NCBI RefSeq assembly: GCF_000152885.1
Contig: NZ_CH672406.1
Coordinates: 221,457-285,456 of the forward strand
DNA: 64,000 bases
Direction: 5' to 3'
Source of the DNA: Idiomarina baltica OS145
Lineage (GTDB): Bacteria; Pseudomonadota; Gammaproteobacteria; Enterobacterales; Alteromonadaceae
The position numbers and the translations under genes were made by a program. Position 1 is the first letter of the stretch; the number at the start of each line of letters is the position of its first letter. The notes below the pieces were generated by a model that saw only the letters and a list, made by a program, of their open reading frames with translations, did no database searches and was not told the DNA's origin. Shown one piece after another: positions 26,929-35,728 of the stretch.

Positions 26929-27723
26929 TTATGCCGCGTCTTTAGGCGGGAATTTTGGTTCAAAGAGTCCCAGTTCCATAGCCTCGCGTACCAACGCCAT
27001 GATATCCATGTCTGAAATCTCAAATAATTCATCGACACTATTGATGGTGTAGTACACAGGCTGAATAATATCGATCCGATAAGGGGTTCGCAGTGCATCC
27101 AACGCTTTCAGTGGATGGCGTTCAGGCTTATCACTGTTCACCGCATATTCTGTTTCCGCTGGTGAGGATAAAATACCACCACCATAAATGCGGATGCCTT
27201 CGTCCGTTTGTAACAGGCCAAATTCAACAGTAAACCAGTATAAGCGTGCTAAGTAAACGCGTTCTTTCGGTGTCGCCGCATAACCCAGTTTGCCATATTG
27301 ATGTGTAAAGTGGGCAAATGCAGGATTGGTCAACAATGGACAATGGCCGAAAATTTCATGAAAGATGTCGGGTTCTTGCAAGTAGTCGAACTCTTCCCGA
27401 GTGCGAATAAACGTGGCGACTGGGAATTGCTTATTTGCTAACAATCGAAAGAATTCGTCAAACGGAATCAGTGCCGGCACCGCAGCAACCTGCCAACCTG
27501 TTTCACGCTCAAGTACTTCATTAAGCTCGTGCAGCTGCGGTATACGGTCTTTTGGCAAGTCGAGTAAATCAAGTCCTTTCATGTACTCATCACAGGCTTT
27601 ACCTGGAATGCACTTAAGTTGACGATCGACTAAATCGTGCCAAACCTGATTCTCCTCATCAGTCCAATGAATGATTCCCTCGGCATCGGGCTGTTTGGAT
27701 ACGTAATTACTCTCTTTACCCAT
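26929..27723 (-). CDS. phhA: Phenylalanine-4-hydroxylase
   Basis: Non-heme iron, tetrahydropterin-dependent conversion of phenylalanine to tyrosine. 264 residues, the monodomain bacterial type without an ACT regulatory domain. Iron ligands: two His in [10 protein letters not shown] (about 121 and 126) and Glu in [10 protein letters not shown] (about 168). GAGG precedes the ATG. Operon phhA-phhB. With tyrR, hpd, hmgA, fahA and maiA nearby, the route from phenylalanine to central metabolism lacks only an aromatic aminotransferase in this window. Confidence 0.97.
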   Translation of the reverse strand: MGKESNYVSKQPDAEGIIHWTDEENQVWHDLVDRQLKCIPGKACDEYMKGLDLLDLPKDRIPQLHELNEVLERETGWQVAAVPALIPFDEFFRLLANKQFPVATFIRTREEFDYLQEPDIFHEIFGHCPLLTNPAFAHFTHQYGKLGYAATPKERVYLARLYWFTVEFGLLQTDEGIRIYGGGILSSPAETEYAVNSDKPERHPLKALDALRTPYRIDIIQPVYYTINSVDELFEISDMDIMALVREAMELGLFEPKFPPKDAA

Positions 27724-27783
27724 AGTTATGCCTCTTCTTGCTGTTCTAATTTAAGTGTAGATCAATAATTAAAGTCTGTATGG

Positions 27784-29007
27784 CTATGCCGAATCACGCC
27801 AGCGGCTGGCAACACTATCAAGCGCTTGTTTGAGATCGGCAATGATATCGTTAGCATCCTCTAAACCCACGGCAATACGCAGTAACGTATCACTAATGCC
27901 CGCAGCTTGGCGTGCCTCCGGGGTATACGGTGAGTGCGTCATGGACGCTGGATGTTGAATCAAAGTCTCGGCATCACCTAAACTCACTGCGAGTGCAATC
28001 ATATCCAGCGCATCAAGAAATGCCCGCGCGCCCTGCTCGTCGCTATGTAGCTCAAACGCGATAACAGCGCCTGCACGTTGCATTTGCGACCCCACCAAAT
28101 CGTGTTTGGGATGACTTGCTAATCCTGGATAATAAATTTTCTTAATAAGTTCGTGTTGTTGTAAGAAACTCACGACCTTCTCGGCATTATCGCAATGTCG
28201 TTGCATGCGAACGTCGAGTGTTTTAAGCCCTCGTAAAATGAGCCACGCATCATGCGGGCTCATCGTCGCGCCCATATCTTTTAGCGTTGTCATTTTGATA
28301 TCGGCGATGGTTTCCTCGTCACCACATACGATACCTGCAACCACATCACCGTGGCCGTTTAGAAATTTCGTGGCGCTATGAATCACAATATCGGCCCCCA
28401 ATGACTTCGGGTGTTGCAACAGGGGGGTCATAAAGGTGTTGTCGACAATAAGTTTGGCTGCACTAGCACCCATCGCCGTCTTAATTGCTGCGATATCGAG
28501 TAGTTTCAAATGTGGATTAGCGGGCGTTTCAAGAAACACGAAGCGCGTATTATCGCGCAGATGCTTTGTGACCTGACTTGCGTCAGCCATATCGATAAAC
28601 TCGGCTTCTACACCAAAACGCTCAAATAAATCGCTGAACAATGCGAAGCTACAGCCATAAATTGCGTCCGAGACCAACACATGATCCCCCGAGCGTACGA
28701 GTGCCATGGTCGTCGCTGCAATCGCTCCCATGCCGGTAGCACTTGCGGCGGCTGCTGAAAAGCCTTCAAGCGCGGCTACACGAGTTTCTAGTTGCGTAAC
28801 AGTTGGATTACCGAGGCGACTGTAAATATAGCCTGGCTCTTCACCCGCAAATCGGGCACTACCCTGGTCAGAATGACTAAACTTAAATGTCGATGTCTGA
28901 TACAACGGAGCAACCAATGCACCCTCGGGATCCTGCGGTGCTTTACCGCCATGGATGACTTGCGTGGCTAGCTGATGATGTTCCGTTGACTGCTTATCTG
29001 CGCTCAT
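27784..29007 (-). CDS. mdeA: Methionine gamma-lyase (Cys/Met metabolism PLP enzyme)
   Basis: PLP fold type I enzyme, 407 residues, that should split L-methionine to methanethiol, ammonia and 2-oxobutyrate. The schiff-base lysine is in HSATKFLNGHGD (about 215). The cysteine of YGCSFALF (about 120) corresponds to the Cys characteristic of methionine gamma-lyase, where cystathionine gamma-synthase and beta-lyase differ. YIYSRLGNPTVTQLE and SLGDAETLIQHPASMTHSPY are family stretches. It lies about 60 bases upstream of phhA on the same strand, so co-transcription is possible. A cystathionine gamma-lyase role is the main alternative. Confidence 0.87.
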   Translation of the reverse strand: MSADKQSTEHHQLATQVIHGGKAPQDPEGALVAPLYQTSTFKFSHSDQGSARFAGEEPGYIYSRLGNPTVTQLETRVAALEGFSAAAASATGMGAIAATTMALVRSGDHVLVSDAIYGCSFALFSDLFERFGVEAEFIDMADASQVTKHLRDNTRFVFLETPANPHLKLLDIAAIKTAMGASAAKLIVDNTFMTPLLQHPKSLGADIVIHSATKFLNGHGDVVAGIVCGDEETIADIKMTTLKDMGATMSPHDAWLILRGLKTLDVRMQRHCDNAEKVVSFLQQHELIKKIYYPGLASHPKHDLVGSQMQRAGAVIAFELHSDEQGARAFLDALDMIALAVSLGDAETLIQHPASMTHSPYTPEARQAAGISDTLLRIAVGLEDANDIIADLKQALDSVASRWRDSA

Positions 29008-29164
29008 TATTCCGTCCCAAAGTCACGACTAAAAAATATTCATTTGTCATATTTTTGTTATGGAATAAGAGTGCAGTGAGTCACTATCAAAAGGCAATGC
29101 TTCGACCACCGACATTTATTTAGGCAGCTGTAACGCTATTTTTCCACTTAACTGGTCTAACCAG

Positions 29165-30142
29165 CTACAATGATTGACTGGTATCGCTTGGAGCGTGTTC
29201 AGATTTATTTTTAAACATTGTTGGAAACTGTTTTGCTAAATCCTTCACCAACAGCTTTTGCATGGATAGTAAGCTCGGTTTTTGCGTGTGTACGTAAGGT
29301 AAAGGTCTAACGAGTCGTATAGTTTGTAACCCTAAACGGGCTGTCAGTAACCCTGCACCGACGCCTTGTGCCGCTCGTGCTGAGAAACGTGCAACCAACT
29401 CGGTGCTTAACCATTGGCTACCCATATCAACGATAAGCTCACTCACGCCCGCATAAGCTAAGTTTGTCAGTATATGACGCCATAATTTAATGCGGCTCCA
29501 ATAACCGAGCTTCACTCCGTAAAGGCGCGACAGTTCACTGATCATGCGTTGATTACGCCAAAGCAGCAGTAGCATATCGGCGAGGCTACTTGGACTGATA
29601 GCGACCAATGCGGCAGCTTCCAAGGACCATTTGCGAATTCGTCGCATCGCTGTCTGATCGACATTCGCTAAAATATCCTGCTCAAAGCGTGTCGCGATTT
29701 CTTGTTCGTTCCAGTGCGACTGACGCTGTTGCTGCCATTGTTGTTCTAAATCGGGCCGGTGTAATGCTTGGATGTGTGATTGCTCATCAAAGTGCGCCTG
29801 CATCTGCCAACGTTGCTTCAGCTTTCTTAACAACCACCATTCACGGATAAAAAATCCAAATAGCGTTAGGCATAGCAGTACACTCACGACAAGCCAGAGA
29901 CTGCCAAGCCAGAATGACGATTGAAAGGCCCCATAGATGCCAAGTATCGTCTCGGTGAGCACCCCGATGAAAACAGCAACAACGGTCACCAGTGCCAATT
30001 TTCGTAGTTTAGTTTGACCTTTTCGCCGCGTTGATATCGCGATAGTTTCAGCAGCTTCGGCATTCATATCGGCAGTCGTATCTTCGACCTTATCAATCGG
30101 CTCATCAATGGCATAGAACTTTAATTGGGTATCCTGCTTCAC
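29165..30142 (-). CDS. ycjF: YcjF family inner-membrane protein (DUF697)
   Basis: 325 residues. Two membrane helices about residues 50-105 (VTVVAVFIGVLTETILGIYG, LWLVVSVLLCLTLFGFFIRE) and a C-terminal DUF697-like region (AALVAISPSSLADMLLLLWR, ARFSARAAQGVGAGLLTARL). Function unknown; the gene always travels with ycjX and often with psp genes, and E. coli YcjF is induced with PspA. It overlaps ycjX by four bases and ends the pspABC-ycjXF operon. Confidence 0.93.
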   Translation of the reverse strand: MKQDTQLKFYAIDEPIDKVEDTTADMNAEAAETIAISTRRKGQTKLRKLALVTVVAVFIGVLTETILGIYGAFQSSFWLGSLWLVVSVLLCLTLFGFFIREWWLLRKLKQRWQMQAHFDEQSHIQALHRPDLEQQWQQQRQSHWNEQEIATRFEQDILANVDQTAMRRIRKWSLEAAALVAISPSSLADMLLLLWRNQRMISELSRLYGVKLGYWSRIKLWRHILTNLAYAGVSELIVDMGSQWLSTELVARFSARAAQGVGAGLLTARLGLQTIRLVRPLPYVHTQKPSLLSMQKLLVKDLAKQFPTMFKNKSEHAPSDTSQSL

Positions 30143-31503
30143 TTCAACTTATCTCCTAACAGAAACTCGAGTAGCTGATCGAGCCGAATGTGCGGTAAGG
30201 GGGAATCAGCGGCGCTAAAGTGCGGAACGAATTGTGGAAATTCAAAGCCCTGCTGCCACTGATCGGCATTGGGTAACTGCGTAGGAACCGCAGGTGCGCC
30301 AATACGCACTTTTTGATTGCCTTTTAAGTAACCGTCTAACACCACGGTACCATCGCTTAAACGCCCTGCTTTACTGGTTGCAATACCGGCCACGGCGAAT
30401 AGTTCATGTTCGATCCGTTCAAACTGAAAGTGCTGACGTGAACGACGTAACATCTCAGCTAACAATTGATTCAGTGCCTGTTGCCCATCCGGTCCCACAT
30501 GGTCGACTTTGGACGCTACCAACGCTACTTTATCGATAGCGGGTGAAATTATCCGCCTCAACAGCGCGTTCTCGCCATATTCAAAACTATTTAACAGACC
30601 TGTGAGCGTTTCTATCAGCTCATCAAACCGCGCCTTTCCCTGTTCGAGCGCGGTGAGCACATCGACCAAAATCACTTGTCGATTAAATCCCTGAAAGTGA
30701 TTCTTATAAAACGGTTTGATGACCTGTTCCTTATAACGCTCAAATACGCGCTTTAAATGTTCAAATTGCGTAGCGTTTTGATCGCTGAATGGCCAAGGGA
30801 AAAATGCCAATACAGGCGCTCCTTCGAGTTGTCCCGGAAGCAAATGACGACCTGGTTGCAGGTTGTAAAAGCCCGCTGCTTGAGCTGATTTTAAAGCCTG
30901 CTGGTAACCCTGTGCCAGCTCTCGCAGGGTCGTATCAGATACAGGTCCATTTTCAAGTTGCGATTGAGCCTGCTGATACCATGACGCAAAATGGTTGGCG
31001 CGCTCGCCGTGTTGATTCAATTGGTTCTGCTGAGCGGACCACGCACCGTAATGGCTTTGCAGTAGTGGTAAGTCTAATAACCATTCACCGGGATAGTCGA
31101 CCAACTCAACCACGAGTCGACGCTCATCCATTAGATGTTTAGCAAGACCAGAACGTGGCTGATATTTGATTTCAAAGCGAATTTCACTCACGTCACGCGT
31201 AGACGAGGGCCAACTTGGATGTGCTGAAGTAAGCACTTTCACCGCCTCTTCATACGCGAACCGTGGCGTCGACCAATCACGATTCTCTATCAGACGACTG
31301 CCTAGCAAACGGCCAGAATGTTTAACTTGCCAGAACGCTAACTGCTTCGCATCGTAACCGTTCAGCACTTGCTCAAGCATACCGGTAATGAGTGCCGTTT
31401 TGCCCGCACCGCTGAGGCCTGTAACCGCCAGTCTAATATGACGATCAAACCCACGATTGATGAGATCGCGGGTTTGTTGTTGAGTCTTTTTCAGTGAAAT
31501 CAC
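30139..31503 (-). CDS. ycjX: YcjX family P-loop protein (DUF463)
   Basis: 454 residues with a Walker A motif GLSGAGKTAL about residues 29-38 close to the N-terminus and a further conserved stretch VVELVDYPGEWLLDLPLL that resembles a DxxG element. VDVLTALEQGKARFDE and VALVASKVDHVG are also typical; VASKVDH resembles the guanine-specificity NKxD element. A GTPase role in the phage-shock response is known for the family from structural work but its target is unclear. Start and stop overlap pspC and ycjF by four bases each. Confidence 0.94.
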   Translation of the reverse strand: MISLKKTQQQTRDLINRGFDRHIRLAVTGLSGAGKTALITGMLEQVLNGYDAKQLAFWQVKHSGRLLGSRLIENRDWSTPRFAYEEAVKVLTSAHPSWPSSTRDVSEIRFEIKYQPRSGLAKHLMDERRLVVELVDYPGEWLLDLPLLQSHYGAWSAQQNQLNQHGERANHFASWYQQAQSQLENGPVSDTTLRELAQGYQQALKSAQAAGFYNLQPGRHLLPGQLEGAPVLAFFPWPFSDQNATQFEHLKRVFERYKEQVIKPFYKNHFQGFNRQVILVDVLTALEQGKARFDELIETLTGLLNSFEYGENALLRRIISPAIDKVALVASKVDHVGPDGQQALNQLLAEMLRRSRQHFQFERIEHELFAVAGIATSKAGRLSDGTVVLDGYLKGNQKVRIGAPAVPTQLPNADQWQQGFEFPQFVPHFSAADSPLPHIRLDQLLEFLLGDKLK

Positions 31504-31883
31504 AGCTGTTTTAATTCACGGTTCAAATTGTATTGTGTTGAAGTGACGTATTTTTCCATCCGTTGCACTTGTTCATCCAACGATTTCAACTCTTGTTCCA
31601 TTTCTACAACAGCTTGGCTTGCGGGTTTACCACCACCATACACACGCGTCTTGATGTGCATATCAAGATGCCCTTCCGAGCGCGGCTTTTTATCTAAAAT
31701 TAACCAACCCGCGATATACAGTATGAGAAAGAAACCTTGAGAGAAAATAAGGCCGGTGAAAAAAATCAGCCGCACCACCCAGGTTTCGATGTTTAAGTAG
31801 TCGGCAAGACCGGCGCATACGCCGGCAATCTTGCCTGTTTCAGTGTTGCGTTGGAGCTGACGTTTGCGTTCAGTAGCACTCAT
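31500..31883 (-). CDS. pspC: Phage shock protein C
   Basis: Inner-membrane toxin-like protein that senses envelope stress and, with PspB, sequesters PspA away from PspF. 127 residues: KIAGVCAGLADYLNIETWVVRLIFF is the PspC signature (split about residues 18-42), a membrane segment follows, and the C-terminus (about 85-127) is a coiled coil (VVEMEQELKSLDEQVQRMEK). ATGA-type overlaps couple it to pspB and ycjX. Confidence 0.95.
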   Translation of the reverse strand: MSATERKRQLQRNTETGKIAGVCAGLADYLNIETWVVRLIFFTGLIFSQGFFLILYIAGWLILDKKPRSEGHLDMHIKTRVYGGGKPASQAVVEMEQELKSLDEQVQRMEKYVTSTQYNLNRELKQL

Positions 31884-32113
31884 TTGTGTTCCCTCCAGCT
31901 AGGTGAGTCAGCATCTAAGATGCGCTCAAGCGTTTGTACGCGTTCACGCATTTTTTCTACTCGCTCACTCATTTGATTCAATTGGCTGCGTTCTTCTTCA
32001 CTAATACCTTGGCTCGCATTTCGCTTGCTTTTGTAGTGAAGAATCAACCAAATGGGGGCGACAATCACCAAAAATATGATAATGGGCGCCATCAAAAACT
32101 CTAGAAAGTCCAT
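31880..32113 (-). CDS. pspB: Phage shock protein B
   Basis: 77 residues (E. coli 74): one N-terminal membrane helix (FLMAPIIIFLVIVAPIWLIL) then a basic segment and a coiled coil (QLNQMSERVEKMRERVQTLE). Works with PspC to signal membrane stress to PspA. It follows pspA by 23 bases and overlaps pspC by four. Confidence 0.95.
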   Translation of the reverse strand: MDFLEFLMAPIIIFLVIVAPIWLILHYKSKRNASQGISEEERSQLNQMSERVEKMRERVQTLERILDADSPSWREHK

Positions 32114-32136
32114 GTTGCTTTGTCCTAAAGGCTAAG

Positions 32137-32814
32137 TTATTGACTGTTCTCGTTCTTTTTTGCGTTCATGCGCGCTTTTAAAGCCTCGAGTTCATCAGTC
32201 ACTTTACTCTCATTTTCGAGCTCTGCAAATTCATCACGTAAAGTTCGCTTGCCCATATCGTAAGCATCAACCTGTGCTTCAATATCATCAATTTTGGCCT
32301 CGTAACGATCGAACTTCATCATCGCTTCATCTACTTTGCCGCTATCCACCTGTTTACGCACTTGCAAACGGCTTGATGCAGTTTTTTCTCGCATCATAAT
32401 TGTTTTCTGACGTGCCTTGGCATCCGCGAGTTTTTCCTGCAACTGCGAAATTTCATCGTTGAGTTTCGACAAGCTTTCATCAACTCGCTCTAACTCTTGC
32501 TGTAATGAGTCGACCGCTTGCTGCGCTTTTTGCTTCTCGATCAAAGCCTGCTTCGCGAGGTCCTCGCGCTCTTTAGATAGCGCCAACTCCGCTTTATTTT
32601 CCCAGTCCAACACTTCGTGCTCGACGCGTTGCTGCTGACGTTGCACATCTTTCTTTTCAGCAATCAAACGTGCTGATGTCGAACGTACCTCAACAAGTGT
32701 GTCTTCCATTTCTTGAATGATTAGACGCACCATTTTTTGTGGATCTTCTGCCTTATCAAGCAGTGAGTTGATATTTGAGTTAACAATATCGCTAAAGCGT
32801 GAAAAGATACCCAT
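32137..32814 (-). CDS. pspA: Phage shock protein A
   Basis: ESCRT-III-like coiled-coil protein, 225 residues (E. coli 222), which binds PspF to inhibit it and also coats and stabilises stressed inner membrane. N-terminal amphipathic helix GIFSRFSDIVNSNINSLLDK (membrane binding), then long coiled-coil helices including EDPQKMVRLIIQEMEDTL and EDLAKQALIEKQKAQ. AAGGGG precedes the ATG. First gene of pspABC-ycjXF, facing away from pspF; the sigma-54-like promoter lies 35-50 bases upstream. Confidence 0.97.
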   Translation of the reverse strand: MGIFSRFSDIVNSNINSLLDKAEDPQKMVRLIIQEMEDTLVEVRSTSARLIAEKKDVQRQQQRVEHEVLDWENKAELALSKEREDLAKQALIEKQKAQQAVDSLQQELERVDESLSKLNDEISQLQEKLADAKARQKTIMMREKTASSRLQVRKQVDSGKVDEAMMKFDRYEAKIDDIEAQVDAYDMGKRTLRDEFAELENESKVTDELEALKARMNAKKNENSQ

Positions 32815-32848
32815 AATTAATACCCCTTGGTGTTAAATACAAATTGGG

Positions 32849-32865
32849 TCTTACGACCGTGCCAA
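32849..32865 (-). promoter_or_regulatory. Sigma-54-like promoter of pspA
   Basis: On the minus strand TTGGCACG (32865-32858) is a perfect -24 element, identical to that of E. coli pspA. The expected -12 element (TTGCA) reads TAAGA (32853-32849), a poor match. The position fits: transcription would begin near 32838, just before the AAGGGG ribosome site. The -24 box and the nearby pspF gene favour the call; the -12 mismatch limits confidence. Confidence 0.6.
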
Positions 32866-32903
32866 GATCCATTCAATATTTGCGCCAATTTATATTTTTT
32901 ATG

Positions 32904-32916
32904 TAATGGTTTGATT
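32904..32916 (-). promoter_or_regulatory. IHF binding site in the pspA-pspF intergenic region
   Basis: Minus-strand AATCAAACCATTA is a full match to WATCAA-N4-TTR and lies in an AT-rich stretch about 40 bases upstream of the -24 element. DNA bending by IHF between PspF sites and the promoter is established for E. coli pspA, and the layout here is the same. Confidence 0.62.
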
Positions 32917-32970
32917 TTATTAATGTTTTTCAATGCGTTCAATTTTTAATACTTGCCTTTTTATGTGAAT

Positions 32971-32988
32971 TTGACTAATAATTAGCAA
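32971..32988. promoter_or_regulatory. Candidate PspF upstream activating site
   Basis: Imperfect dyad TTGACTAAT/ATTAGCAA, 106-123 bases upstream of the pspA -24 element and 31-48 bases before the pspF start. Position and symmetry suit a PspF enhancer site that could also repress pspF, as in E. coli; sequence likeness to the E. coli sites is only partial. Confidence 0.4.
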
Positions 32989-33018
32989 AAATAACTATAA
33001 AGCTGGAAAAATAATCAA

Positions 33019-34101
33019 ATGAGCCGAAGCCGCCCCTCCGATAATCTGATAGGCCAATCCAATAGCTTCATTGAAGTGCTTGAGCATGTCTCTCAAGTCG
33101 CACCTTTAAATAAACCCATCCTTATTATCGGCGAGCGAGGAACGGGTAAAGAACTCATTGCCGCGCGTTGTCATTATCTATCCCAACGCTGGGACCAGAA
33201 ATACGTTACGCTGAATTGTGCCTCGCTAAACGATAATTTGCTAGAGAGTGAGTTGTTCGGTCATGAGTCTGGTGCATTTACCGGCGCATCAAAAAAACAC
33301 GAAGGCCGCTTTGAACGTGCCGACGGTGGCAGTTTGTTTTTAGATGAGCTCGCTAATACGTCGATGTTGGTTCAGGAAAAACTACTGCGTGTCATCGAGT
33401 ACGGTGAATTCGAGCGCGTCGGTGGCACGCGCCCTATTAAAGTGGATACGCGTTTGATTGCCGCCACTAACGAGGATTTGCCCAGCCTCGCTGACGCAGG
33501 TCAGTTTCGTCATGACTTACTCGATCGTTTGGCTTTCGACGTTATCACTCTGCCACCACTGCGGCATCGTCGTGAAGACATTATGATACTGGCAGAACAC
33601 TTTGCTATTAATATGGCGCGTGAACTTGAATATGAGTTGTTTAGTGGATTCAGTGAGCGCGCTAAGCGGGCGCTGATGGATTATCATTGGCCAGGCAATG
33701 TACGTGAGCTAAAGAATGTGATCGAACGCAGCGTCTATCGAACAGGTAATGGTCACATACCGGTCAGCGATATCATCTTCGACGCCTTTGATAGTCCCTA
33801 CCGTCCAGCGCGTAGTCAATCGACCGAGGCAACTCGACCGGTACCGGAGACACAAAGCGTCGAGCAGGATGAGAGTCCAGCCGCGACGCAGTCGGCTAAC
33901 GAATCAATCCTATCACCGGTCTCCATCGAGCAGCCCATCGATTTAAAGGAGCAATCGCAACAATTCGAGATTCAATTGCTGACCGAGGCACTCAAACTGT
34001 GTCAATATAACCAAAAACGCACGGCTAAACACTTAGGTCTTACTTATCATCAGTTGCGCGGTTACTTGAAAAAGTATCAACTGCTTGAGGGAACGCAATA
34101 A
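33019..34101 (+). CDS. pspF: Phage shock operon activator PspF
   Basis: Sigma-54 enhancer-binding protein without a receiver domain. 360 residues, longer than E. coli PspF (about 325) through a Ser/Thr/Pro/Glu-rich linker at about 260-320. AAA+ domain with Walker A GERGTGKELIAA and an intact sigma-54 contact loop ESGAFTGASKKHEG; C-terminal Fis-type helix-turn-helix QKRTAKHLGLTYHQLRGYL. Held inactive by PspA. Divergent from pspA over 204 bases, and only four bases separate its stop from the sapA ATG, so pspF and sap genes probably share a transcript. Confidence 0.95.
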   Translation: MSRSRPSDNLIGQSNSFIEVLEHVSQVAPLNKPILIIGERGTGKELIAARCHYLSQRWDQKYVTLNCASLNDNLLESELFGHESGAFTGASKKHEGRFERADGGSLFLDELANTSMLVQEKLLRVIEYGEFERVGGTRPIKVDTRLIAATNEDLPSLADAGQFRHDLLDRLAFDVITLPPLRHRREDIMILAEHFAINMARELEYELFSGFSERAKRALMDYHWPGNVRELKNVIERSVYRTGNGHIPVSDIIFDAFDSPYRPARSQSTEATRPVPETQSVEQDESPAATQSANESILSPVSIEQPIDLKEQSQQFEIQLLTEALKLCQYNQKRTAKHLGLTYHQLRGYLKKYQLLEGTQ

Positions 34102-34105
34102 AATA

Positions 34106-35728
34106 ATGTCTAAACAGTCGATTATAGTTACCGCACTGACTAGTTTTTTGCTGCTGAGTTGTAGTGAACAAACACAAGTGCCTGAACCGTTACAGGATGG
34201 TCTTATTTATTGCTCCGAGGGAAATCCTGAGAGTTTCAACCCTCAACGCGTCACCTCGGGCACCACGGTTGATGCCACAGCATCCCAATTGTATGACCGT
34301 CTAATCGACTATGATGCGGTACAGCAGAGCTTTGTCAGTGCACTTGCCACCGACTGGCAAGCGCTTGATAACGGTCAGCGCTATCGTTTTCATTTACGCC
34401 GTAATGTGACGTTTCACGATACCGATTACTTCACCCCATCGCGTTACTTCAACGCGGATGATGTCGTCTTCAGTTTCCGACGCTGGCTCGATAGCGATGC
34501 GCCTTATCATTCTGTTGGAGGCGGTTTCTATCCGTTCTTTGCGGCAACCGGCTTAGATCAGTTAATTTCCCAAGTTCAGAAAGTTGATCCATACACGGTT
34601 GATATCATTCTCACGCATCCAGATAGCTCTTTTCTTGCAAATTTAGCGACTGACTTTGCCATTATTTTATCCAAAGAGTATGCGGATCAATTGGCGAGCA
34701 ATCGCCAACGTGAACTTATCGATAAGCGGCCCATCGGCACGGGCCCTTTTAAATTCGTTGCTTTTAAAAAGGATTATTACATTCGCTATCAACGCCACGA
34801 AAGCTATTGGCGTCAAGGACCGAGTATCGAGCGTCTAGTGTTCTCCATAACGCCTAACGCTAACAAGCGCATGCTGAAGTTGGTGACCGGCGAGTGTGAT
34901 GTCATTCCTTATCCACTCGTCAGTGAGTTGAAGTCATTGAACCGGAAAGAAATTGAGGTTCGATCGGAGGTAAGTCCTAATGTGTCGTTCTGGGCTTTTA
35001 ATACTCAACGACCTCCTTTCGACGACCCTAGAGTTCGACAAGCATTGAGCTATGCGATCAATCGCGAAGCCATCATTGATACAATTTACTACGGTAATGC
35101 CGAGTTAGCAGAATCCATATTACCGCCCACTTCTTGGGCGTCTTCAGATGCAGAACTTAAGTATCACTATAATCCAGAAAAGGCGCGCAAGATGCTCAGA
35201 GAAGCGGGAATCCCGCGTGGATTTAAAATGGATATATGGGCTATACCGGTACAGCGCGTGTACAATCCAAACGCGCGCCGTATGGCGGAGTTAATGCAGT
35301 CAGACTTGGCAGAGGTGGGTGTTGATGCACGCATTATAAGCTACGAATGGAATACATTCAGACGTCGGCTAAGCCGCTCGGAGCACGATACCGTATTGAT
35401 AGGTTGGTATGCCGATAATGCCGATCCTGATAATTTTTTCCGACCCTTGCTAAGTTGTGCAGCGGTTGCAAGTGGCAGCAACCGCGCTAATTGGTGTCAT
35501 AACGGCTTCGATCAGATTCTTTACCAAGCGATTTCAACTACGGATAATGCTCAAAGAAAGCAGCTTTATCACTCCGCACAGCAGTTGCTGATGCAGCAAC
35601 AACCCTTGTTGCCGATTGCCCACTCAATGCGTTATCAGGCGCAACGAGAGTACGTCAAGGGCGTGGAGCTGCCACCTTATGGCGGTATCAGCTTTAGACT
35701 TGCAGGGAAGGAGCTACCTGCCCAATGA
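34106..35728 (+). CDS. sapA: Peptide/polyamine ABC transporter substrate-binding lipoprotein SapA
   Basis: 540 residues of the SBP_bac_5 (DppA/OppA/SapA) family. Lipobox LLLSC (about residue 17). Family stretches include CSEGNPESFNPQRVTSGTT, KRPIGTGPFKFVAFKKDYYI, DDPRVRQALSYAINREAI and LIGWYADNADPDNFF with the late Cys pair. Sap systems are linked to antimicrobial-peptide resistance and, in E. coli, SapBCDF exports putrescine. The ATG at 34106 gives the signal peptide; an upstream TTG in frame would overlap pspF. ATGA overlap couples it to sapB. Confidence 0.9.
   Translation: MSKQSIIVTALTSFLLLSCSEQTQVPEPLQDGLIYCSEGNPESFNPQRVTSGTTVDATASQLYDRLIDYDAVQQSFVSALATDWQALDNGQRYRFHLRRNVTFHDTDYFTPSRYFNADDVVFSFRRWLDSDAPYHSVGGGFYPFFAATGLDQLISQVQKVDPYTVDIILTHPDSSFLANLATDFAIILSKEYADQLASNRQRELIDKRPIGTGPFKFVAFKKDYYIRYQRHESYWRQGPSIERLVFSITPNANKRMLKLVTGECDVIPYPLVSELKSLNRKEIEVRSEVSPNVSFWAFNTQRPPFDDPRVRQALSYAINREAIIDTIYYGNAELAESILPPTSWASSDAELKYHYNPEKARKMLREAGIPRGFKMDIWAIPVQRVYNPNARRMAELMQSDLAEVGVDARIISYEWNTFRRRLSRSEHDTVLIGWYADNADPDNFFRPLLSCAAVASGSNRANWCHNGFDQILYQAISTTDNAQRKQLYHSAQQLLMQQQPLLPIAHSMRYQAQREYVKGVELPPYGGISFRLAGKELPAQ

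Noticed and set aside
27724..27783. TyrR box in front of phhA (TGTAGA-N6-ATTAAA)
   Set aside because: Only partial match and the key C is missing, so control of phhA by TyrR cannot be claimed from this sequence.
29072..29086. Small palindrome AGTGAGTCACT between ycjF and the methionine gamma-lyase gene
   Set aside because: Eleven bases with no matching regulator or promoter element nearby; could be chance.
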